Of a DNA stretch of 64,000 nt, positions 25,297-35,213 are shown piece by piece. Made by a program: the position numbers and the translations under genes. Under the pieces are notes generated by a model, which saw nothing but the letters and a program-made list of their open reading frames with translations, searched no databases and was not told the DNA's origin. Numbering within the stretch: the first letter of the stretch is position 1; each line of letters opens with the position of its first letter. The stretch covers positions 32,777 through 96,776 of the forward strand of contig PLXC01000083.1 in the NCBI GenBank assembly GCA_003151275.1, in the 5' to 3' direction. This DNA is from Candidatus Melainabacteria bacterium (GTDB lineage: Bacteria; Cyanobacteriota; Vampirovibrionia; Obscuribacterales; Obscuribacteraceae).

Positions 25297-27477
25297 GTGG
25301 AGCAAAAGGACAAAATAGGCACTAAGAGAGCTTGCATGAACTGCGGGCGTGAATTCGATTGGGACACTTTGATTTGTCCTGACGATAACACGCCACTTAC
25401 TGCCTTGGGAGAAGAGGACCAGCTTGTCGGGTCGGTTCTCGCCGATCGCTATGAGATGCTCGAGGTCATCGGTGGCGGTGGCATGGGGCTTGTTTACAAG
25501 GCTCGACATCGCCTCATGAATCGGATTGTGGCGATCAAAATGCTCCACAAGCACATGATTTCGAGCAAGGACACGTTGAAGAGGTTCCAATTAGAAGCTC
25601 AAGCAGCCAGTTGTCTGAGCTTACCGAATATCCTGACCGTCTATGACTTTGGCTTGACTAATGAAGGTCAGCCCTACATGGTTATGGACTATTTGGAAGG
25701 CACGAGTCTGGCAGATGTGCTTGAAGAAGAGCATCATCTGCTGCCAGACAGGGCACTGAATATCTTTGTTCAAGCATGTGCGGGATTGGCTCATGCGCAC
25801 CAAAAAGGTGTACTCCATCGGGATATCAAACCAAGCAACATCATGCTCGTCCATTTTGGCGACCAAGCCGACTTCGTAAAAATTGTGGATTTCGGTATTG
25901 CCAAATTGCTCAATCAGGGAGTCGGCGAGCTTACCAAGACTGGTGAAGTCTATGGCAGTCCTTCCTACATGAGCCCAGAGCAGTGTCGAGGCAAAGACAC
26001 GGATGCTCGTTCAGACATCTACTCGATGGGCTGCGTCATGTACAGAACCCTGTCTGGGCGCCCGTTGTTCTCTGGAGATGACATCATTGAGTTGCTCTTC
26101 AAGCAAGTCTCTGAACCGCCGGCTGCGTTTGAAGCGGATTTGAATATACCGCAGGAACTCGAATCTGCCATTTTTAAGGCTCTGGCAAAAGATCCAGCTG
26201 ATCGCTGGGCAAACATGGGCGAATTCAAAGAAGCACTCGACAAATACATTGAGAAGCGTGCTGGAAAAGTGACTGCTACTCCGGCTGTTGAAGGTCCTAT
26301 GCCGCTATGGAAGCGTCATGGTGAGGTTCCGGCGGCGGCGGCTCGACCCAAATCAACTGCAGCGGCACCTAATCCAGTATCAGAATCGTCGGGTTCACCT
26401 GCTTCTGATCCAGTGCCCGAACCGGTGCGAAGCTCGGAGCCAAGAGGGCGAAACACCGATCCGCCTGTTGCCCCAGTTCCCAGCCGGGATGAGTCAGCGA
26501 GCAGAGCAGCTTCGCGATCAATGTCACAGTCACAGACGATGCCTGCACCTGATACCAAACATGGTGCGGCATCACACTTGCGCAAGAGAATGGCGGACAA
26601 TAACAAGGTTCTTTTGATTACAGTGGCTGCAGTTTCGGTTGTAGTTTTAGTCATCGTTGCTTTGATCTTCCAACACAACTCGAAGCCAAACGAAGCTGAT
26701 CCAAATGCAACCGCACCAGATCAGGCAAACGTAAATCTGCCTAATGCCGGCGCGCAAGCGGCATACATGGCCGGCAAAGAATCCTTCAACTCTAAAAAGT
26801 ACGATGATGCAAAAATCGAATTCGAAGAAGCGCTTGCTGCCACTGAGAAATCTTCCGGCATGGACAGTCGTGAATTGGTGCCGATATTGACAGAAATGGC
26901 CATCGTCTACAGAAAACTGGACAAATATCCACTTGCTGAAAGCAGCCTGCGAAGAGCGCTTCCAATTGAAGAAAAAGCGAGCGGTAAAAATGACTTGAAG
27001 GTTGCAAATATCGATTTTGCGCTTGCTCAAACGCTTCGTGAGGGTGGAAAAACGAAGGAGGCTGATAGCTTTGGGAGAAAGGCGCTGACCATTAAGAAAG
27101 CCAGCCTAAGCGCAGGCAATCCTCAAATTGCGGAAATTCAGTCGTTTATAGGATTGAACTCTCCGACCCCACCAGAGACAACACCGGCAAAAGTAGAGCA
27201 TCCATCGACTACCGCTATAGCTAAGCCTGCGAAGGTCGAACATCCGTCAACAACACCTGTGAAAGTTGAACATCCTCCGACTACCGCGATCGCGACACCT
27301 GTGGTGCCCACAACGCCCGTCACCCCGGTTAGCCACACCACGACTGTAAGTACGACCCCTGCTCCTCATGCTGCTAAAGCCGACGCGCATCCCAACCACA
27401 CTCGGCACACGGGCGGCCATAAGATAGCCAAAGAATCTGTTCATCACCGTCGCGCTTACAGCTCTTACGGGTTCTAA
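25297..27477 (+). CDS. Transmembrane Ser/Thr protein kinase with TPR-containing C-terminal domain
   Basis: A PknB-type (Hanks-type) kinase of 726 residues. A small zinc-ribbon-like N-terminus (C13-M-N-C16 and C27-PDD) precedes the kinase domain at about residues 50-315, which has GGGGMG, VAIKML, H174-R-D-IKPSN with catalytic D176, D198-F-G, and SPSYMSPEQ, so it should be active. A Pro/Ser-rich linker leads to a single membrane segment at about 438-459. The outer part holds TPR repeats (about 485-620) and a tail with repeated KVEHPSTT and KVEHPPTT motifs. The kinase would face the cytoplasm while the TPRs and tail face outwards, a sensor-like layout. The start is the GTG at 25297, with no strong ribosome-binding site. 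Confidence 0.88.
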   Translation: MEQKDKIGTKRACMNCGREFDWDTLICPDDNTPLTALGEEDQLVGSVLADRYEMLEVIGGGGMGLVYKARHRLMNRIVAIKMLHKHMISSKDTLKRFQLEAQAASCLSLPNILTVYDFGLTNEGQPYMVMDYLEGTSLADVLEEEHHLLPDRALNIFVQACAGLAHAHQKGVLHRDIKPSNIMLVHFGDQADFVKIVDFGIAKLLNQGVGELTKTGEVYGSPSYMSPEQCRGKDTDARSDIYSMGCVMYRTLSGRPLFSGDDIIELLFKQVSEPPAAFEADLNIPQELESAIFKALAKDPADRWANMGEFKEALDKYIEKRAGKVTATPAVEGPMPLWKRHGEVPAAAARPKSTAAAPNPVSESSGSPASDPVPEPVRSSEPRGRNTDPPVAPVPSRDESASRAASRSMSQSQTMPAPDTKHGAASHLRKRMADNNKVLLITVAAVSVVVLVIVALIFQHNSKPNEADPNATAPDQANVNLPNAGAQAAYMAGKESFNSKKYDDAKIEFEEALAATEKSSGMDSRELVPILTEMAIVYRKLDKYPLAESSLRRALPIEEKASGKNDLKVANIDFALAQTLREGGKTKEADSFGRKALTIKKASLSAGNPQIAEIQSFIGLNSPTPPETTPAKVEHPSTTAIAKPAKVEHPSTTPVKVEHPPTTAIATPVVPTTPVTPVSHTTTVSTTPAPHAAKADAHPNHTRHTGGHKIAKESVHHRRAYSSYGF

Positions 27478-27509
27478 CGGTAACGGATTTTAAATCAGAG
27501 ATTCTCAAT

Positions 27510-27537
27510 CACACGTGGGGCTCACATGTGGGGTTTT
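27510..27537 (+). terminator. Probable terminator between kinase gene and convergent gene
   Basis: CACACGTG (27510-27517) and CACATGTG (27523-27530) can pair with one mismatch around a five-base loop, followed by GGGTTTT. It lies 33 bases after the kinase stop. The T-run is short, so efficiency is uncertain. Confidence 0.4.
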
Positions 27538-27557
27538 ACCCAATCACAGTTGGGACT

Positions 27558-28322
27558 CTACCAACCGCCGCCACCATTTGCGTTGGAACTGGCTTGGTCT
27601 GCCGATGCCTGGGCTCGGTCCGCGGCGTCGCGTGCTTGTGCAGCTGCGTCGTTGGCAGCAGAAGATCCTCCCGCCGCTGCGGAGGTGGCGTTGTTGGCTG
27701 CGTAGCGTGCCGCTTGGGCTGCATAATAGGCCTCTGACGCAGCAGCTTTTTTCGCGTATGAATCGGAGCCGTAGCTAGCTCTTTGGCTGGCGTTGTAGGC
27801 ACGCGAAGCTTGATCGTTGGCAGTTTGCAAATACTCTTGGGCGTTGTACAACTTCTGCGGATCTTTGCTGGCGCCGCCACTGCTGGTGGTGCCGCCCCCG
27901 CCAAGAAACTGCTGCATAATATACTGCAGAGGATTAACCGGCTTGGGTGGTGGTGTCGGTTTTGATTGACTGGAGAAGAGTGCTTTGAGAGGATTGATTG
28001 GCGCTTGCTGTTGCACCGGTGCTGGAACCGGGAAACCCATAGATTGTTGCGTGGGGAAACCATAACCGTTTTGTCGTGTGCTGGTCTGTTGTTGGGTGTA
28101 GCCATATTGTGGTGCCGAGCCATTCTGACGCTGCAAACCAGGTTGACCTGAAGAGTTATTTGGCTTTGACGCACCCGGTTGGGCAAACAAACCCGGTCGA
28201 TCGAAGGAATTGAGAGCTTGCTCCATTTGCTGCGAATTAAGAGTTTGTGCTTTAACAGACAATTGGCACGACAAGAACGCCAGCAAAATCAGCGTTCCGG
28301 ATAGATATGCAGACTCTTTCAT
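27558..28322 (-). CDS. Secreted low-complexity protein (Gln/Pro-rich then Ala-rich)
   Basis: A 254-residue exported protein of unknown function. The start is taken as the ATG at 28322 with GAGG five bases upstream. A signal peptide (MKESAYLSGTLILLAFLS, then CQLSVKAQ) precedes a Gln/Asn/Pro/Gly-rich disordered region (about residues 25-130). Around 150-235 the sequence becomes Ala/Tyr/Ser-rich and helix-prone (SEAYYAAQAARYAAN, DAAAQARDAADRAQASADQ), ending in NANGGGGW. The Ala-rich heptad-like part could form a coiled coil. It begins 7 bp after the end of the 217-residue gene on the same strand, so the two are probably co-transcribed. Confidence 0.7.
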   Translation of the reverse strand: MKESAYLSGTLILLAFLSCQLSVKAQTLNSQQMEQALNSFDRPGLFAQPGASKPNNSSGQPGLQRQNGSAPQYGYTQQQTSTRQNGYGFPTQQSMGFPVPAPVQQQAPINPLKALFSSQSKPTPPPKPVNPLQYIMQQFLGGGGTTSSGGASKDPQKLYNAQEYLQTANDQASRAYNASQRASYGSDSYAKKAAASEAYYAAQAARYAANNATSAAAGGSSAANDAAAQARDAADRAQASADQASSNANGGGGW

Positions 28323-28329
28323 CAAGACC

Positions 28330-28983
28330 TCAAGCGCGAACTTGGCTTTGTCTCAATCTGCGCAAGTTATCTTCGAAAGTCAGCTCCGGTACCTCGCCGC
28401 CTGCCAGCTTTGTCCCTACTTGTTGGGTGAGAATTCCGAGTTTCTGAAGCAGCCAGGCGTCTGCTCGTTTTTTACAGAGATTTTCTCGTAGATGGCGAAT
28501 GCCTTCCATGAGGGTGCCGTCTTCAAAGGTTCGGATAGATTCAGAGGCGCAGCCAAGCCTTCGACCATGGCTACAGTGCAATATGTCCACAATGCTGGCA
28601 AACGGCACGGGCCCCAAAACGGCTACTGAAAGGCCGGCGCTCCTCTCCTCATCATCAACGAAGCCAATTTCTTGAATGAAATCGACTTGCACCCAGGTGC
28701 GTGCGTTGAAGCGCACCTTCAAAACTACGGGCTCGCATATTAAAGAGTTGATTGCTCCGGGCGCCATGTCACGCATGGAAGCTGCTCGAGCATAGCGATA
28801 GGCGTCAGCGGCCCGAGTGCAGAAGAAGCTGTAATTGCTACGTCCGGGCTCTACACCGCCAGCGCGATTTATTTCCCAGCGTCGGTAGCAATTCGTTCCG
28901 TGGTAAAGGTAGATCTCTTCCTGGGCTGAATCATAGTCCAGTCCAGACCGCTCGCTCGCAAACTGTGGCAGCGGTGGGGGCAC
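28330..28983 (-). CDS. Unknown protein, possibly ADP-ribosyltransferase fold (217 aa)
   Basis: No confident family. The segment IYLYHGTNCYRRWEINRAGG, followed by FFCTRAADAYRYA, resembles the first strands of ART/PARP-type folds, which often begin Y-H-G-T and have a later S-x-x-x-x-x-x-A-x-x-Y helix; a clear catalytic glutamate is not identifiable, so this is a weak suggestion. The first start codon in this frame is the GTG at 28983, without a ribosome-binding site. The frame is open for 24 more codons upstream, with coding-like residues (YAEDLILDVFPDHQ), and a strong AGGAGG lies at 29054-29059, but no ATG, GTG or TTG follows it in frame; the real start is therefore uncertain. It is coupled to the secreted protein gene downstream. 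Confidence 0.6.
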   Translation of the reverse strand: MPPPLPQFASERSGLDYDSAQEEIYLYHGTNCYRRWEINRAGGVEPGRSNYSFFCTRAADAYRYARAASMRDMAPGAINSLICEPVVLKVRFNARTWVQVDFIQEIGFVDDEERSAGLSVAVLGPVPFASIVDILHCSHGRRLGCASESIRTFEDGTLMEGIRHLRENLCKKRADAWLLQKLGILTQQVGTKLAGGEVPELTFEDNLRRLRQSQVRA

Positions 28984-29226
28984 TTGGTGATCGGGAAATA
29001 CGTCCAGGATGAGGTCCTCAGCATATGTGTGTATCTTGTCCGCTTGACAATAGCCTCCTAGTCTACCCTATGCCCGTAAATTCGCGAAATCTAAACTTGG
29101 CAGCCAGGCGCTTCAGTCTGCCATCCCCGTCATCAGCGGATAGGCAAGAGCAGGTTAGGAGCACGAACTCGGCAATATCAGCCGCTGGAAATGCAGCTGG
29201 AAGCGTCACATAAAATTTTCGCGAAG

Positions 29227-32200
29227 CTATTCCATATACTTTTCGCGCGCTGCTTGAATCGCGCTAAATGCTTCTTGAATCGCGTCTCTAACCCGGGTCA
29301 GCCCGTTTTCAGCAGAGTCTCGAACTGCTTGCGTGTGTTCAACCCGCTGGGCACTCACTTCGGCTTGGATCCGATTGCTCAATAGCTCTATTTTGTCGCA
29401 ACCTTGGTCGATGGCAGAGCCCAGTTCGGCATTGGCTTGCTGTCTGAGTTGCTGAACTCGGGCTGTTGCAGAGTTACGCTCATTAGAAAGCTCTGGATCG
29501 TTGTCGATGCTCGAGGTTTCGGCTAGACGCTTACAAGTCAGCTCGTTTTCGTTTATCTGGGATTCGATCTTGTTGAGGAATTCGGTAACTTCAGTGGTGG
29601 CATGCTCGGCATGCAAGCTGGTTTCCTTGAAGATTTCTTCCAGACCCGCTTGCTGACCACGTCCGACTGAGTCGATGCTCGACATGCAATCGTCAACAAG
29701 CGTTTGCAATTGTTGGCGAGCCGCCGCAAGACTGGCTTCTAATCCTAATATCTGCCCACTAACTTGTCCTTCAGATTCTTCACTAAAGCGTTTGCTCAGC
29801 TCAACCGAGGTCATGCGTAGCACTTGTTGCCTTTCTCTCAACTTAGGAATCAAGGCATTTGTCAGCATCAAGCGCGTGCTTTGCGAAAGATTCAGCTCTG
29901 CGGTTTTAACTGAATGCTGGATTGTTTGTTCAAAATCACTCTTGCTGGATTTGAGTTTTTCTGAGGCGCGATCCCACGAACCGTCTATTTCCTCCGACAT
30001 CGAACGCACGTTTCTTTCAAGAGAACGAACCACTGAACTCGCCTCTTCCGACATACGTTCCTTGAATCGTTCAAAGCGCGTCTTCAACTTGAGGTTGAAA
30101 CCACTATTGGTGTCATCGAGATGAGTGCTCATCGCTTGAACGACTTTGTTCAATTCTTCAGTGCGCGAATTTACCAATTCGTTCAAATCCGTTTCAGCCG
30201 TTCGTGCTAAAGCTTCTGTTTCGATGCGGAACTGTTTGCATGCTTCACGAAGAGATTCGTAAAGGGTGTTCTTGTTCTCATCTACGTGATGTTGATTGGC
30301 AGTGAGAAGCTGCTTAATCGTGTATCGGCCGTTGGCGGCAACGTCAGATACTTTCAGTCTTGATTCCTCACAGACATCATCGAGTTGTTTGCTCAATCGT
30401 TGCGAAAGATTGGTCGTAGATCTTTGACTTTCCTTCTCGATCAAAGCGCACTCCGCCACCAAACCGTCTACTTGAGTGAGCAGTCTTTGCTTGATCTCTT
30501 CGGCTCGCGCATTCAGCCTCTTGGCCGCTTTCTGAACTTGTTGTTCAAGCTTGCTCATCAAGCTTGCCATTTCGTTCATGACCAGGCGCGGTTCTTGGAA
30601 CCCCTTGGCGGCGAGAATGGCGCTCGGACTAAGTTCTTCTTCTTCCTCGAATTCCTCCTCTGGTGCAGCTTCAACTGCAGCTAAGGCGGGATCAGGTACC
30701 GTCTCGGCCTTCACAACTTGTGGTTCTGTTGTCTGGGCTGTCAGGGCGGCTTCCGTCTGTTCGCCAACGAGAGCTGGTTGATCCACCACGACATCAACTT
30801 GTTCAGTTTGAGCTTCTGCAATTGGTGGCACAGATGGTGCGGGAACGTCTGTGACGGGAGATGTAATTTTGGCAAAAGGCGACATCATTCGAGGCTCTGA
30901 ATCTTCTCCCATCAGACCAGACAGAGCTTCGGCCAAATGTTTGATCCCGTCACCAGCACCCGTCACCACCTCAGGATTGGCAGCAGCTACAGGCGTCGCT
31001 GAAGGAGCTGCAGCAGTACTTGCAGCAGGAGTCGTGGCAGGTGTACTCGTGGCGGAACTTGTAGCAGGACTTTTGGCGGAACTTGTAACAGGACTTGTCG
31101 CAGGACTTGTCGCAGGCGTTGCAGCAGGAAGGTCTGTTACAGGATCTGGTTTCTTGCTTGATGGCTCGTCCGCGTTTGCTGATGGCCAGTCCAAAATAAG
31201 TGGCGCATTCTTTCTGCTCACTCCCAAAGGCAAAGGCTGTGGAGTTTTTAGCGGCCCTTCCGCAACTGGCGGCGGTGGCAGTGGGGTTTCGGATATAGGC
31301 ACCACATCTGGTGCAAGCGGCGAGTCCGGATCTGATGCAGACTTTGGTTCTTTCAAGGAATCGGCATTGAGAGCCAATGTCGTTTCACCGAGTTTTTCAG
31401 CGGTTTCTTGTGCTTCACTGGTCGTGCCTTGCTCACTTTCTGGTTTCGGCATGACTGGTGCTTCAGGAGGAGGTTCAATCTCAGAAAGCGAGCCCTTTTG
31501 CAGCTGTTGATTGAGTCTTTCAAACAAAGATGGGGTTGAGCTTGAGGGTTCTGCGTCGGACGCTCCAGCACCAGAGCCGGTTGATCCTAAAGGATTCGCT
31601 GTCTTTGGCGTGTTCGGAACGGGAATCCATGAAGGAGAAGACGAAACCTCTGGAGCTGGCTCAGGGTTCCAAGCAGGGGCTTGAGAAGCGGCTTCAAAGT
31701 TCCACGCTGGTGCTGCAGCGACCTCGTCGATCACTGGTGTCTGTTGCTGAGGCGATTGCGCCGGGGCGCCCGGTTCGGGAGTCCACGGAACAGTGTCGCC
31801 AGTAGAGACGGCGTCCACGCCCCAGTCCGCGTCAGTAGGTGAATCCGGAGTCCAATCATCAGCTGGTGCTGGTGCCCAAGCCGGTGGTTCTTGCCCAGCC
31901 GATGCTGGCGATGCGCTGGCGACTGATGGCGCTGGTGTTTTGTTAGGAGAAGCTTCTTGTTCTCCTTCTTCTTCAAAACTCATCGCCCGAGAGGTCTTTT
32001 CAAAGGCACCACGTGTAGTATCAAAGACAGAATCAACAAATTCTGATGGGGGTTGCTGATTAAATGCGTCGAAGCCAAAATTTACTTCCGGAATCGGTGC
32101 AACAGCACCTGATTCACCTTGAGTTGCCTCAATTTCATTTCCGCTCGTTACATCTGCAGCTTGGAATAATTGATTCTGAGGGTCCAGTTGGGCTGTCAAT

Positions 32201-33753
32201 TCCGGCGGCAATTGCGGGTCTTCCGATTGCATCGAATTTTCATAAGGAGGTTGGAAAAGATCTTCGCTGGGCGCTGGAGTCGACGAGGCTATTGGCGGAA
32301 ACGATTGGAAAACCTCTTGAGGCGGACCCGTCAAATCAGTCATCGCCTGTGGTGCGCCGCTGAGGTCGGTAGGTTGTCCAAAATCGGGAGCTTGAAAATG
32401 CTCGTTGTTAAATTGCTGCTCTGTAAACACAGTCGATGGGGGGAACTGGTCCACAGCATATTGCTGGGCTGGCGATGGTTGACCATAAATCAAATCGGGG
32501 GGCGGGGCGAATTTCTGCGAGTAGTCGTCTTGCGAGAATTCGCGTGGTCCCTCGACGGCCCATCGATCTGAGTCTTGAGCCATTTGGCTTTCTTCAAACT
32601 TGATCGCACCTTCGCCGGCGAGGCCTTTGTCTAGGTCGTCCTTAAATTGGCTGGCAAAATCTGGTGGAGTTAAATCGGACTGTTCAGAGTGTTCCACTTC
32701 TTCGGGCGGTGCAAATGGATTCAGACCGGATAAGCCGGACAAATCTTTTGCAAAGCCAGTGGTGGCACCGGGAGCAGGTTGATGCCATGGTGTCGGTTCG
32801 CCAAGCACTTGTACTTGGTCGTATCCAAAACCCGGTGCTTGCGCACCAAGCGGTGTTTCGTAACCGAAGCCTTGTGCTGGGGGCGCACTTGCAATAGGTT
32901 GATCATAACCAAAGGTTGACGCCTGCGGTGCCTCCTCTACTGGTGGCAGATCTTGTGCCCATCCGGAGTTGCTTGGTGAAGCGCTCCAATCTTGAGTTGG
33001 CTGGGCCGGTGGTGGCGCTGGTCTAACCCGCTGTGGTGCCACTGCAGATGCAGTGACTGGGGACGTCTGACCACCTTTTCCGATTGGCTCATTGTTAGGA
33101 ATAGCAGTGAAGCAGGTCTTGACCAGTGATTTGTTTTTGTCTTCTTGTCTGCCTTCAGGAGCAAAAAGCATATGGCAGATCGAACCGATATCAAGCACTT
33201 GCTTGCCGATCCCGCCAATACTGAGCTTGACGCCGAGCGCCGCCAATAATGCGACCGCAGGCTCTTGCGGACCTGAAGCATCGACCACCAAGCTGCGTCT
33301 GGAACCGCCTTGCGCATACATCGCGCCCAATTCTTCAATTTCTCGAAGCTTCGATTCAGCGAGCGGTTGCGCTGGTTTCACTGCAACGTAGAGAAAGTCT
33401 TTTCCATCTAAAATTGCCTTGCGTGCTTTTTCAAGCATCAGCACTTCCAAGTAGCGAAGCTCAAAAGCGCTGGCAGTGATGTTGACGACAAGCGACCGAT
33501 TACTGTCTCTGCCAACCACTACACAGAGATCTTTGACGCGATAAGTCTCGCCTTCCGAGTCCTTCTTCCCGAATGCCAGACCAGATGGTGCAGAAACTCT
33601 CTCCAGGCAAAATAACAGCATGCCAGGTTCGAAACCAGAACTTTCGTGTTTGGACCAGTCTTCTGCGGTCTGCGGTTTAACAGGATCGTAACCACGCAGG
33701 TAGTTGACCAGATCTTGAATTTTAACGTGATGTTGACGAAGCATTGAGCTCAT
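29227..33753 (-). CDS. Giant protein: globular N-domain, long disordered linker, coiled-coil C-terminus (1508 aa)
   Basis: Unknown function. Residues about 1-210 appear folded (QDLVNYLRGYDPVKP, MLLFCLERVSAPSGLAFG, SLVVNITASAFELRYLEVL). Residues about 230-1030 are a very long Pro/Gln/Ala/Ser-rich disordered region, including Thr/Pro/Ala simple repeats near residues 880-930 (PATSPATSPVTSS). Residues about 1050-1508 are continuous charged heptad helix (MSKLEQQVQKAAKRLNARAEEI and on to the end). No signal peptide or membrane segment is present, so it should be cytoplasmic. It is the last of three same-strand coiled-coil genes with gaps of only 19 and 25 bp, so the products probably form one assembly. 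A filament, scaffold or polar organiser is conceivable, but nothing in the sequence decides. Confidence 0.75.
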   Translation of the reverse strand: MSSMLRQHHVKIQDLVNYLRGYDPVKPQTAEDWSKHESSGFEPGMLLFCLERVSAPSGLAFGKKDSEGETYRVKDLCVVVGRDSNRSLVVNITASAFELRYLEVLMLEKARKAILDGKDFLYVAVKPAQPLAESKLREIEELGAMYAQGGSRRSLVVDASGPQEPAVALLAALGVKLSIGGIGKQVLDIGSICHMLFAPEGRQEDKNKSLVKTCFTAIPNNEPIGKGGQTSPVTASAVAPQRVRPAPPPAQPTQDWSASPSNSGWAQDLPPVEEAPQASTFGYDQPIASAPPAQGFGYETPLGAQAPGFGYDQVQVLGEPTPWHQPAPGATTGFAKDLSGLSGLNPFAPPEEVEHSEQSDLTPPDFASQFKDDLDKGLAGEGAIKFEESQMAQDSDRWAVEGPREFSQDDYSQKFAPPPDLIYGQPSPAQQYAVDQFPPSTVFTEQQFNNEHFQAPDFGQPTDLSGAPQAMTDLTGPPQEVFQSFPPIASSTPAPSEDLFQPPYENSMQSEDPQLPPELTAQLDPQNQLFQAADVTSGNEIEATQGESGAVAPIPEVNFGFDAFNQQPPSEFVDSVFDTTRGAFEKTSRAMSFEEEGEQEASPNKTPAPSVASASPASAGQEPPAWAPAPADDWTPDSPTDADWGVDAVSTGDTVPWTPEPGAPAQSPQQQTPVIDEVAAAPAWNFEAASQAPAWNPEPAPEVSSSPSWIPVPNTPKTANPLGSTGSGAGASDAEPSSSTPSLFERLNQQLQKGSLSEIEPPPEAPVMPKPESEQGTTSEAQETAEKLGETTLALNADSLKEPKSASDPDSPLAPDVVPISETPLPPPPVAEGPLKTPQPLPLGVSRKNAPLILDWPSANADEPSSKKPDPVTDLPAATPATSPATSPVTSSAKSPATSSATSTPATTPAASTAAAPSATPVAAANPEVVTGAGDGIKHLAEALSGLMGEDSEPRMMSPFAKITSPVTDVPAPSVPPIAEAQTEQVDVVVDQPALVGEQTEAALTAQTTEPQVVKAETVPDPALAAVEAAPEEEFEEEEELSPSAILAAKGFQEPRLVMNEMASLMSKLEQQVQKAAKRLNARAEEIKQRLLTQVDGLVAECALIEKESQRSTTNLSQRLSKQLDDVCEESRLKVSDVAANGRYTIKQLLTANQHHVDENKNTLYESLREACKQFRIETEALARTAETDLNELVNSRTEELNKVVQAMSTHLDDTNSGFNLKLKTRFERFKERMSEEASSVVRSLERNVRSMSEEIDGSWDRASEKLKSSKSDFEQTIQHSVKTAELNLSQSTRLMLTNALIPKLRERQQVLRMTSVELSKRFSEESEGQVSGQILGLEASLAAARQQLQTLVDDCMSSIDSVGRGQQAGLEEIFKETSLHAEHATTEVTEFLNKIESQINENELTCKRLAETSSIDNDPELSNERNSATARVQQLRQQANAELGSAIDQGCDKIELLSNRIQAEVSAQRVEHTQAVRDSAENGLTRVRDAIQEAFSAIQAAREKYME

Positions 33754-33778
33754 AAATGTACTTCAACTTGCCTTTTGG

Positions 33779-35194
33779 TTACGGGGTTTCTGGGGATTCT
33801 TCTTTAGGTTTTCTGACTTTCCTGACCCGGCCCTCGCCCGGTTTTCGTGTGGGTGGAGCCGAAGAGCCAGCTGCTGATTTGGTGATTTCTTCTAGTGCAA
33901 TATTGCGTTGAGCGGAAAGAAGTTCTAGGAAATTTGAAATTGCTTCATCGATTTCATTCTTGCTACTGAGACTGTCCGTTCGTAGTTGATTCTGACATCC
34001 GTGTTGAGCTGTGCCGATTTCACGCTCAGCTTCTTCTGTAATAGCATTGACGCGCTTGACGGCATCGACCATCAATGCCCCCATGCGCTTCTCAAAACCA
34101 GAGCGAACTTCCGCAAGTTCGCTGCGGACATTTTGGTAGATGTTTGTTTTTTCGGTCTCCAACGCCTCTTTCAGAACGGCACTGGTGCTCATTTTGTCCG
34201 TAAGGCGTGCGAGGAAAGTCTGCAAGTGCTCATCGACTTGCTCTCGCAGAGTGCTGCATTTTGTGCCGAGATTTGTTCGCGCATCACCTGAGGCTGTAAG
34301 CAGGCTGGCTGTCATCTCGCGCGTCTGTTCGGAAAGTTTCTTTGTGGTGGCGTCATGCACACTGCTCAAATCTTGGGCGATCGATGTCAGACTGCCATCT
34401 AAAGATTGGCTGTGGGTCTCCATTGTCGATTTAAAGAACTCTTGAATTTCCAGTTCTAACTCAGAAGAATGTTGTCCGATTTGCGACAGCAGAGCATGCG
34501 TTTGCTGATTCAGATCAAGTTCGGTCTCAGAGCTAACTATCTCCAGAGCCTTGTAATGCGTTTGAAAGTCGTCCGAAAGTTTCTGCATCAGCGTTGAGAA
34601 ATGGGTGTCTATGCTATTCGCTTTCTGCATAAACGTCTTGAACAACGAGGTGTTGTATTGTTTTTCTTCGCCCCTTGATTCCCAGAGACTATGATCAAGT
34701 TTTTGCTGCAGTGAATTCATCACGAAAGTACCATGAGCTCTCAGATGCTTACTTGTAGCGAAATCCTGTTTTTCGAGTTCAACGCTTGTATTTTCGATCG
34801 CGCCTTCATATTGGTCCGACAACGTGGTGCGGATGTGGTGCACGTGATCGTCGTAAGTTCGTTTCAAATCAGCAATAGAGTGCTTGAGCTTGTCGGAGAG
34901 ATTGTTCAAATCGAGCTTGACGGTGTTCAGGTGCTCTTCAGTTTCTTTGACTTCAACTTCCATAATTTTTTGCAGTCTTTCGATGCTCTTGTCCATGAAA
35001 GCTTTCAAGTCACTTTCGAGTTCCTTGGAACGGTTTTCAATCAAAGTAGCCGAACTAGTGTCACCATTTTTTCTGGTGCTGCTATGCTCAGCGGCAGTCT
35101 TTGTGAGATTGTCCGAAACTGTGCTTTCAATCTCCTTCAGCCGTTCTTGTCCGCTGTCGAAGAGATTTTTAAATTTTTTGCCTGCAAAGGTCAT
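33779..35194 (-). CDS. Coiled-coil protein (471 aa)
   Basis: An almost entirely helical, charged protein with Ser/Thr-rich heptads (LKEIESTVSDNLTKTAAEH, ELEIQEFFKSTMETHSQSL), resembling apolipoprotein-like or chemoreceptor-type coiled coils in composition only. The C-terminus is a short basic, proline-containing tail (PTRKPGEGRVRKVRKPKEE). There is no membrane segment, signal peptide or catalytic motif. AAGGAG precedes the ATG by about ten bases. It is the middle gene of the three-gene coiled-coil operon; its heptads look similar in style to the C-terminal third of the 1508-residue partner. Confidence 0.75.
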   Translation of the reverse strand: MTFAGKKFKNLFDSGQERLKEIESTVSDNLTKTAAEHSSTRKNGDTSSATLIENRSKELESDLKAFMDKSIERLQKIMEVEVKETEEHLNTVKLDLNNLSDKLKHSIADLKRTYDDHVHHIRTTLSDQYEGAIENTSVELEKQDFATSKHLRAHGTFVMNSLQQKLDHSLWESRGEEKQYNTSLFKTFMQKANSIDTHFSTLMQKLSDDFQTHYKALEIVSSETELDLNQQTHALLSQIGQHSSELELEIQEFFKSTMETHSQSLDGSLTSIAQDLSSVHDATTKKLSEQTREMTASLLTASGDARTNLGTKCSTLREQVDEHLQTFLARLTDKMSTSAVLKEALETEKTNIYQNVRSELAEVRSGFEKRMGALMVDAVKRVNAITEEAEREIGTAQHGCQNQLRTDSLSSKNEIDEAISNFLELLSAQRNIALEEITKSAAGSSAPPTRKPGEGRVRKVRKPKEESPETP

Positions 35195-35213
35195 CTAACA
35201 GATCGCTCCTTAC

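Noticed and set aside
30851..31510. 219-residue plus-strand ORF opposite the 1508-residue protein
   Set aside because: It is antisense to the Ala/Pro/Ser-rich linker, whose codon composition leaves the opposite frame open; the sense frame fits the operon.
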